Shown piece by piece: positions 59,617-64,000 of a DNA stretch of 64,000 nt (its first letter is position 1; each line of letters opens with the position of its first letter). Below the pieces are notes generated by a model, which searched no databases, was not told the DNA's origin, and was given only the letters and a program-made list of their open reading frames with translations. Position numbers and translations under genes: made by a program. The DNA comes from Oscillospiraceae bacterium (GTDB taxonomy: Bacteria > Bacillota > Clostridia > Oscillospirales > Ruminococcaceae). Location of the stretch: positions 1 through 64,000 of the forward strand of contig SVMX01000004.1 in assembly GCA_015067175.1 (NCBI GenBank), read 5' to 3'.

Positions 59617-61479
59617 ATGGTAAAGGTAATTCCCGATAAATGTACAGGCTGTAACGCTTGTATCCGAAACTGTCCTGTACCTAATGCCAACAGATACGAC
59701 GGAAGTGTCGTACATATCAACACAAATGAATGTATCCAGTGCGGCGAATGTATAAAGAGCTGCACACACGGCGCAAGAGATTATGAGGACGATATTGAGA
59801 TATTCCTCAAGGAGATAAAGCGCGGAAATGTGTCGCTTATCGTTGCGCCCGCTATCAAGACCGCATTCGACGGAAGCTGGCGTCATGTGCTGCAGTGGCT
59901 TAAAAACCAAGGCGTTAAGGAAGTATACGACGTTTCTTTCGGTGCGGATATCTGTACATATCTCCATATCGAGTATGTAAAGCAGCATCCCAATGCAAAG
60001 ATCATTTCTCAGCCCTGCGCAGCTATCATAAACTATGCTGAAAAGCACAAGACTGAGCTGTTCAGCAGCCTTTCTCCCATTCAGAGCCCGATGATGTGCA
60101 GCGCTATCTATGTTAAGAAATATCTCGGCAACAACGATACACTGGTAGGCCTTTCTCCCTGTATCGCAAAGGGCGACGAGTTCAGAAACACAGGTATCAT
60201 CAAGTATAACGTTACTTTCCGCAAGCTTGCTGATTACATTAAGCAACATGATATCCACTTCAAGGGCGGACGAAGCGAATTTGAGTGGTCTGACGCACGT
60301 GGATTTGACGGTGCATTCTATCCTATCCCCGGCGGTCTGAAAGAATGTTTGAGAGAGTATATGCCGCTGCTCAGCGTTACCACATCTGAGGGCGCACAGA
60401 AGGTATACGAGGATCTCGACCACTATCTGAACACAAGCAAGGATAAGCTTCCTACAGTTTACGACGTTCTTTCCTGCGAATTCGGCTGTAACTCGGGCGT
60501 AGGCGCTACCGCAGACTTTAACAGCTTCAATGCTTATGACATCATGACAAATGCAAAGCAGTGGGCTAAGGGTCAGAGCGGCGCAAAGCGTTTCCATCGT
60601 GCTACATTCAAAAAGCTTGACATGAACGACTTCCTGCGTGAATACGTTGACAGACGCAATACTATCCAGCCCACCGAAAAGGAGATCAACGAAGTATTCG
60701 CGCAGATGGGCAAGCACACACAGCTTGAGCGTGAGTTTGACTGTCATGCCTGCGGATACAAGTCCTGCCGTCACATGGTACTTTCCATACTCGCAGGCAA
60801 CAATACGCCTATGAACTGTATCCAGTACGAAAAGGAACACCTCAAGGCACTTCAGGCAAAGACAGAGGAAGAGCACAAGCAGCTTTCTCAGTCCATCTAC
60901 GAGATCAAGGCAGCGCTTTCAAGCCTGCAGGATAAGGTAATGCCTATTGCCGAACACTCCGAGGAGCATCTCACCCGCAACGGCGAGGTCATGGACGAGA
61001 TGCACGCACTCAACGAGCAGATCCAGGGCATCGTAGAGGCTGTAGGCTCCATCGGTACGTCTGTGCGTGATATCAGCACAAACATTGACGCTTACGAGCG
61101 TATGCTCGGCAGCATCAAGGATATCGCAGAACAGACCCATATCCTTGCGATAAACGCTTCTATCGAGGCTGCAAGAGTAGGCGCTGCAGGTAAGGGCTTT
61201 GCAGTAGTTGCAAATGAAGTTCGCTCTCTCGCACTTAAATCCAATGCTACCGTTAAAAAGGCTGAGGTGAATACCGAGGCTATCCTTGACAGCATTAAGC
61301 ATATCCACGAAGTATCGGGTCTTATCAGCGACAAGGTTGAGAGCACCAGAACCAGCGCTGACAACACCGTCACTACCATGGGCAAGATCCGCAATGGATC
61401 CGAGGAGATAAGCGGAAATGTTCAGGAAGTATCCGCTATCGTAGAAGAGCTTAACAGCATGGTAGAATCCTTAGGATAA
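59617..61479 (+). CDS. [FeFe]-hydrogenase-like protein fused to a methyl-accepting signalling domain
   Basis: This 620-aa soluble protein has two 4Fe-4S ferredoxin motifs (Cys9/12/15/19 and 39/42/45/49). An [FeFe]-hydrogenase H-domain follows with all four H-cluster cysteines at Cys134 (SQPC), Cys182 (SPC), Cys287 and Cys291 (CEFGC). A further CxxC-x4-C-x16-C cluster motif (376-401) and an MCP signalling domain ([20 protein letters not shown]) complete it. The residue equal to the proton-shuttling Cys299 of Clostridium hydrogenase is Pro133. A redox or hydrogen sensor is more likely than an enzyme. The ATG at 59617 follows GAGAGGTAACAAC. Confidence 0.88.
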   Translation: MVKVIPDKCTGCNACIRNCPVPNANRYDGSVVHINTNECIQCGECIKSCTHGARDYEDDIEIFLKEIKRGNVSLIVAPAIKTAFDGSWRHVLQWLKNQGVKEVYDVSFGADICTYLHIEYVKQHPNAKIISQPCAAIINYAEKHKTELFSSLSPIQSPMMCSAIYVKKYLGNNDTLVGLSPCIAKGDEFRNTGIIKYNVTFRKLADYIKQHDIHFKGGRSEFEWSDARGFDGAFYPIPGGLKECLREYMPLLSVTTSEGAQKVYEDLDHYLNTSKDKLPTVYDVLSCEFGCNSGVGATADFNSFNAYDIMTNAKQWAKGQSGAKRFHRATFKKLDMNDFLREYVDRRNTIQPTEKEINEVFAQMGKHTQLEREFDCHACGYKSCRHMVLSILAGNNTPMNCIQYEKEHLKALQAKTEEEHKQLSQSIYEIKAALSSLQDKVMPIAEHSEEHLTRNGEVMDEMHALNEQIQGIVEAVGSIGTSVRDISTNIDAYERMLGSIKDIAEQTHILAINASIEAARVGAAGKGFAVVANEVRSLALKSNATVKKAEVNTEAILDSIKHIHEVSGLISDKVESTRTSADNTVTTMGKIRNGSEEISGNVQEVSAIVEELNSMVESLG

Positions 61480-61503
61480 TATAACAGTATTTTACACAAA
61501 AAA

Positions 61504-61528
61504 ACCGAGCTTTTCGCTCGGTTTTTTT
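61504..61528 (+). terminator. terminator of the hydrogenase-like sensor gene
   Basis: The arms ACCGAGC/GCTCGGT are followed by TTTTTTT. Confidence 0.93.
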
Positions 61529-61563
61529 GGTAGCACCAAATGTTGCTTTTGTGTGTTAATCCC

Positions 61564-61592
61564 TTGACAATAGGCTATAGCAGTGTTATACT
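61564..61592 (+). promoter_or_regulatory. promoter of the EAL gene
   Basis: TTGACA (61564-61569) and TATACT (61587-61592) are 17 bp apart. Confidence 0.88.
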
Positions 61593-61663
61593 ATATATTA
61601 GGTAATTATATAATAATAGGTGTATGATGTAGACTATGGTCGATAAAGAAACGGAGGATTGTT

Positions 61664-63667
61664 ATGCTTACACCGCTACCGACAAACGGCGCACTTGGTT
61701 TTTATCCACAGCTCATAAAAGGTCCTGATATATTAAAGCTTGCAGCATTCAATTATGCCGCAATAATCCTCATTCTTATACTCTTGTTGTCGATATTCAT
61801 GAGAAAGATGACAAAAGGCATCTCAAACAAAGTCTACCTGTTTGCTATCGGTACAGTTTTGGTTTCCGCTTTGTTCGATACATGGGCAATACATATGGAC
61901 AACACAGGTATGTCCGACCCGACGCTTATGTATATCGCACATTTCGGCTATCTGCTGTTCCACAATCTTACGACCCCCGCATACGTTGCTTACATAATCA
62001 GCACCACAGATTCATGGCGCACAGTCAAGAAAAGCAAGCCGCAGCTTGCGGCATTGTGTCTGCCGTTTGCAGCGATAGTTGTCTGCATGATCGTAAACAC
62101 CTTTACTGACAGCTTCATTTTTTATATTCAGGATAGTGTTTATGTGCGCGGACCATTCATCTTCCTGCTTTATGCATCTGCCGCATATTACGCGCTGCTG
62201 TGTCTGATATATCTTGTGAAATTCAGAAAGCAGATGAAGCTTTCTAAGTTTATTGCTATAGCAATAATACTTCCGCTGGTAGCCATAGCGGTTGTTATTC
62301 AGTTCCTGCACCCCGACATTTCTGTTGAGATGTTCGCCTGCGCGCTTTCACTGCTGTTTATAAGCATGACCGCACAGCGCCCTGAGGATCATATTGATGT
62401 GCTCACAGGTCTTAACAACCACAGCTCATACATCGACAGCATGAAATACAGCTTCAACAGCGGCAAAGAGTTCACAACCATAATAATCAACATGGAGAAC
62501 TACTCCGCGCTTCAGGCTATGCTCGGAATAGACTCGCTGAAAACTCTGCTGATGCGCATTTCCTCGCGTTTGACGAGAATAGATAAAAGCGAAAAGCTGC
62601 ACGCTGATATATATTATCTCGACAGCGGACGCTTCCGCGTTGTTTTAAGAGAGGATACCCGCGAAAAAGCGGAACTTGTAGCTCACAGCATAATAAGTGC
62701 TTTTGAGCGCAATATCATGATAAATGAGCTTACGCTCAACCTCACGGCTTACGTTTGTGTCGTAGACTGCCCCGAGGACGCGGCTGATTTCAAAGCGCTC
62801 TCCTCTTTTGGCTCCAGTTTTCAGGATAATGCGCGTGAGCCGAATGTGGTGCTCTATGCGAAAAATCTTCTGAAAAAAGAAAACTTCGATCTTATGAGCA
62901 ACCTCGACAATATAATCGAGAACGCTCTGCAAAACCACAAATTCAAGGTGTACTATCAGCCGATCTACTCGGTCGAGCAGAAACGCTTTACCACTGCAGA
63001 GGCGTTGCTACGCCTTATAGATGATGATTACGGCTTTATACCGCCTGACATCTTCATAACCGCTGCGGAAAAGAGCGGCGCTATCCACAGGATAGGAGAA
63101 TATGTTCTGGACGAGGTATGCCGCTTCATATCAAGCGACAGATTCAAGCGTCTGGGACTTGATTACATCGAGATAAATCTGTCGGTTGCTCAGTGTATGC
63201 ATGGAAATCTCGCACACGAGGTATTGCAGACGCTCAGAAAGCATGATATCTCCTCCGATAAGATAAACCTCGAGATCACCGAGACTGCCGCAAGCTACTC
63301 ACAGAATACCATGCAGGCAAACATGAATATTCTGAGCAGCGCAGGCATATCATTCTCGCTTGACGATTACGGCACAGGCTACTCCAATATCCGCAGAGTG
63401 GTTCAGCTTCCTCTGAAGATCGTTAAGCTCGACAAGTCCTTTGCGGACGAGCTTAACAACCCGAAGATGTGGGTAGTGCTTAAAAACACCGTAAAGATGC
63501 TCAAGGATATGAATATGGAGATAGTCGTTGAGGGCATCGAAACTCAGGATATGGCAGAGCAGTTCTCCAATCTTAAATGCGATTATATCCAAGGCTATTA
63601 TTTCTCAAAACCCATTCCCGAAAATGATTTCGTGGAATTTATTACAAAATCCCGCGCAAGTGCGTGA
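61664..63667 (+). CDS. membrane-bound EAL domain phosphodiesterase with degenerate GGDEF domain
   Basis: This 667-aa protein has six or seven membrane helices in the first 245 residues. A GGDEF-like domain with a degenerate active site (DSGRFRVVL in place of GGDEF) follows, then a C-terminal EAL domain. The EAL domain keeps its catalytic set: EALLR, INLSV, LEITET, DDYGTGYS, KLDKSF, VVEGIET and QGYYFSKP. It should degrade c-di-GMP to pGpG, with the GGDEF part as a possible GTP sensor. The ATG follows ACGGAGGATTGTT. Confidence 0.93.
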   Translation: MLTPLPTNGALGFYPQLIKGPDILKLAAFNYAAIILILILLLSIFMRKMTKGISNKVYLFAIGTVLVSALFDTWAIHMDNTGMSDPTLMYIAHFGYLLFHNLTTPAYVAYIISTTDSWRTVKKSKPQLAALCLPFAAIVVCMIVNTFTDSFIFYIQDSVYVRGPFIFLLYASAAYYALLCLIYLVKFRKQMKLSKFIAIAIILPLVAIAVVIQFLHPDISVEMFACALSLLFISMTAQRPEDHIDVLTGLNNHSSYIDSMKYSFNSGKEFTTIIINMENYSALQAMLGIDSLKTLLMRISSRLTRIDKSEKLHADIYYLDSGRFRVVLREDTREKAELVAHSIISAFERNIMINELTLNLTAYVCVVDCPEDAADFKALSSFGSSFQDNAREPNVVLYAKNLLKKENFDLMSNLDNIIENALQNHKFKVYYQPIYSVEQKRFTTAEALLRLIDDDYGFIPPDIFITAAEKSGAIHRIGEYVLDEVCRFISSDRFKRLGLDYIEINLSVAQCMHGNLAHEVLQTLRKHDISSDKINLEITETAASYSQNTMQANMNILSSAGISFSLDDYGTGYSNIRRVVQLPLKIVKLDKSFADELNNPKMWVVLKNTVKMLKDMNMEIVVEGIETQDMAEQFSNLKCDYIQGYYFSKPIPENDFVEFITKSRASA

Positions 63668-63688
63668 CCGAAAGGAAGTTTACACCAT

Positions 63689-64000
63689 ATGTCAACAGGA
63701 CGTTACGGCGATTTCGGCGGACAGTATGTTCCCGAAACGCTGATGAGCGAGCTTATCAACCTTGAAAAAGCTTATGAACACTACAAAAACGACCCCGATT
63801 TCAACAGAGAGCTTACACAACTTTTCAACGAATATGCGGGCAGGCCCTCTCTGCTGTACTACGCAGAGAAAATGACAAAAGACCTCGGCGGCGCGAAGAT
63901 ATATTTCAAGCGCGAGGACCTCAACCACACAGGCTCGCACAAGATAAACAACGTGCTTGGTCAGGCTCTGCTTGCAAAGAAGATGGGCAAGACCCGTATC
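63689..64000 (+). CDS. trpB: tryptophan synthase beta chain (partial, runs off the window)
   Basis: The first 104 residues are visible: [19 protein letters not shown], the [19 protein letters not shown] segment with PLP-binding Lys85. TrpB makes tryptophan from indole and serine. AAAGGAAGTTTACACCAT precedes the ATG. The gene starts 21 nt after the EAL gene stop, so the two are probably on one transcript although functionally unrelated. No trpA/trpC is upstream. Confidence 0.95.
   Translation, partial: MSTGRYGDFGGQYVPETLMSELINLEKAYEHYKNDPDFNRELTQLFNEYAGRPSLLYYAEKMTKDLGGAKIYFKREDLNHTGSHKINNVLGQALLAKKMGKTRI

Noticed and set aside
59584-60876. 430-codon frame opposite the hydrogenase-like sensor
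   Set aside because: Antisense shadow; Cys-rich only because of the opposite strand's codons.
61593-61663. c-di-GMP riboswitch before the EAL gene
   Set aside because: The leader is about 65 nt and AT-rich, without the GEMM core bases.

Overview
This 64 kb window looks like chromosomal DNA of a Gram-positive Firmicute of the Ruminococcus type (Oscillospiraceae). The evidence is the gene set: YebC, Obg and MrnC; L21-Prp-L27 with a cleavable L27 N-terminus; IreB; YitT; Obg-type GTPase. It also carries GH5 and GH16 beta-glucan hydrolases, many lipoproteins, small cell-wall-anchored proteins with (N)PxTG-like tails, and strong AGGAGG ribosome sites. The genus is inferred from content; no 16S rRNA is visible. 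Promoters are strikingly uniform: most intergenic gaps hold a TTGACA-like and a TATAAT-like hexamer exactly 17 bp apart.

Layout. 0.17-0.67 kb: five-tRNA operon (Val, Asp, Phe, Gly, Cys) on the minus strand. 0.7-6.9 kb: housekeeping genes on the minus strand (hslO, yebC, yitT; obgE, a methyltransferase-like gene and mrnC; rplU-prp-rpmA with its leader). 7-9.6 kb: a methyl-accepting protein and a LacI-type regulator. 9.7-16.6 kb: surface-protein region, with three paralogous sorted proteins, a fourth sorted protein, an unusual 330 bp array of hairpins, a patatin-like lipase and a beta-helix lipoprotein. 16.6-17.6 kb: a decayed mobile element (excisionase-like and serine-recombinase-like remnants).

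17.7-25.4 kb: a zinc-ribbon/TPR membrane protein and a small membrane protein. Then comes a divergent locus with two tandem HTH proteins facing two tandem transmembrane Ser/Thr kinases that share an extracellular domain, followed by an IS3-family remnant. 25.4-26.3 kb: a truncated helicase/nuclease gene overlapping an intact 56-aa ORF. 26.5-31.7 kb: a beta-glucan utilisation locus (cytoplasmic GH5, GH16 lipoprotein, AraC regulator, anchored surface protein, solute-binding lipoprotein). Four of its promoters share a 27-bp motif placed exactly 20 bp upstream of the -10 box, so a regulon can be read directly from the DNA.

31.8-64 kb: mostly core genes. These are tRNA-Pro and tRNA-Gln; a copper ATPase with a metal-binding domain at each end; SulP transporter; pyrophosphatase; Maf; SecG with an unusually long acidic tail; RNase R; a polysaccharide deacetylase; leuS; ilvBNC; apbE; a sigma factor; an orphan fumarase beta subunit; a DivIVA-like protein; IreB; a Sel1 protein; an AI-2E transporter; ptsI and fruK; two small genes of unknown function (one DUF6882-like); an [FeFe]-hydrogenase-like protein fused to a chemoreceptor signalling domain; an EAL phosphodiesterase; and the start of trpB.

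How the parts work together. The GH5/GH16/SBP/AraC cluster reads as a co-regulated mixed-linkage glucan system: GH16 outside the cell, solute-binding protein at the membrane, GH5 inside. The kinase/HTH locus reads as a membrane signalling module. The hydrogenase-like chemoreceptor, the second chemoreceptor and the EAL protein add redox and c-di-GMP signalling. No CRISPR array, prophage or complete transposon was seen.
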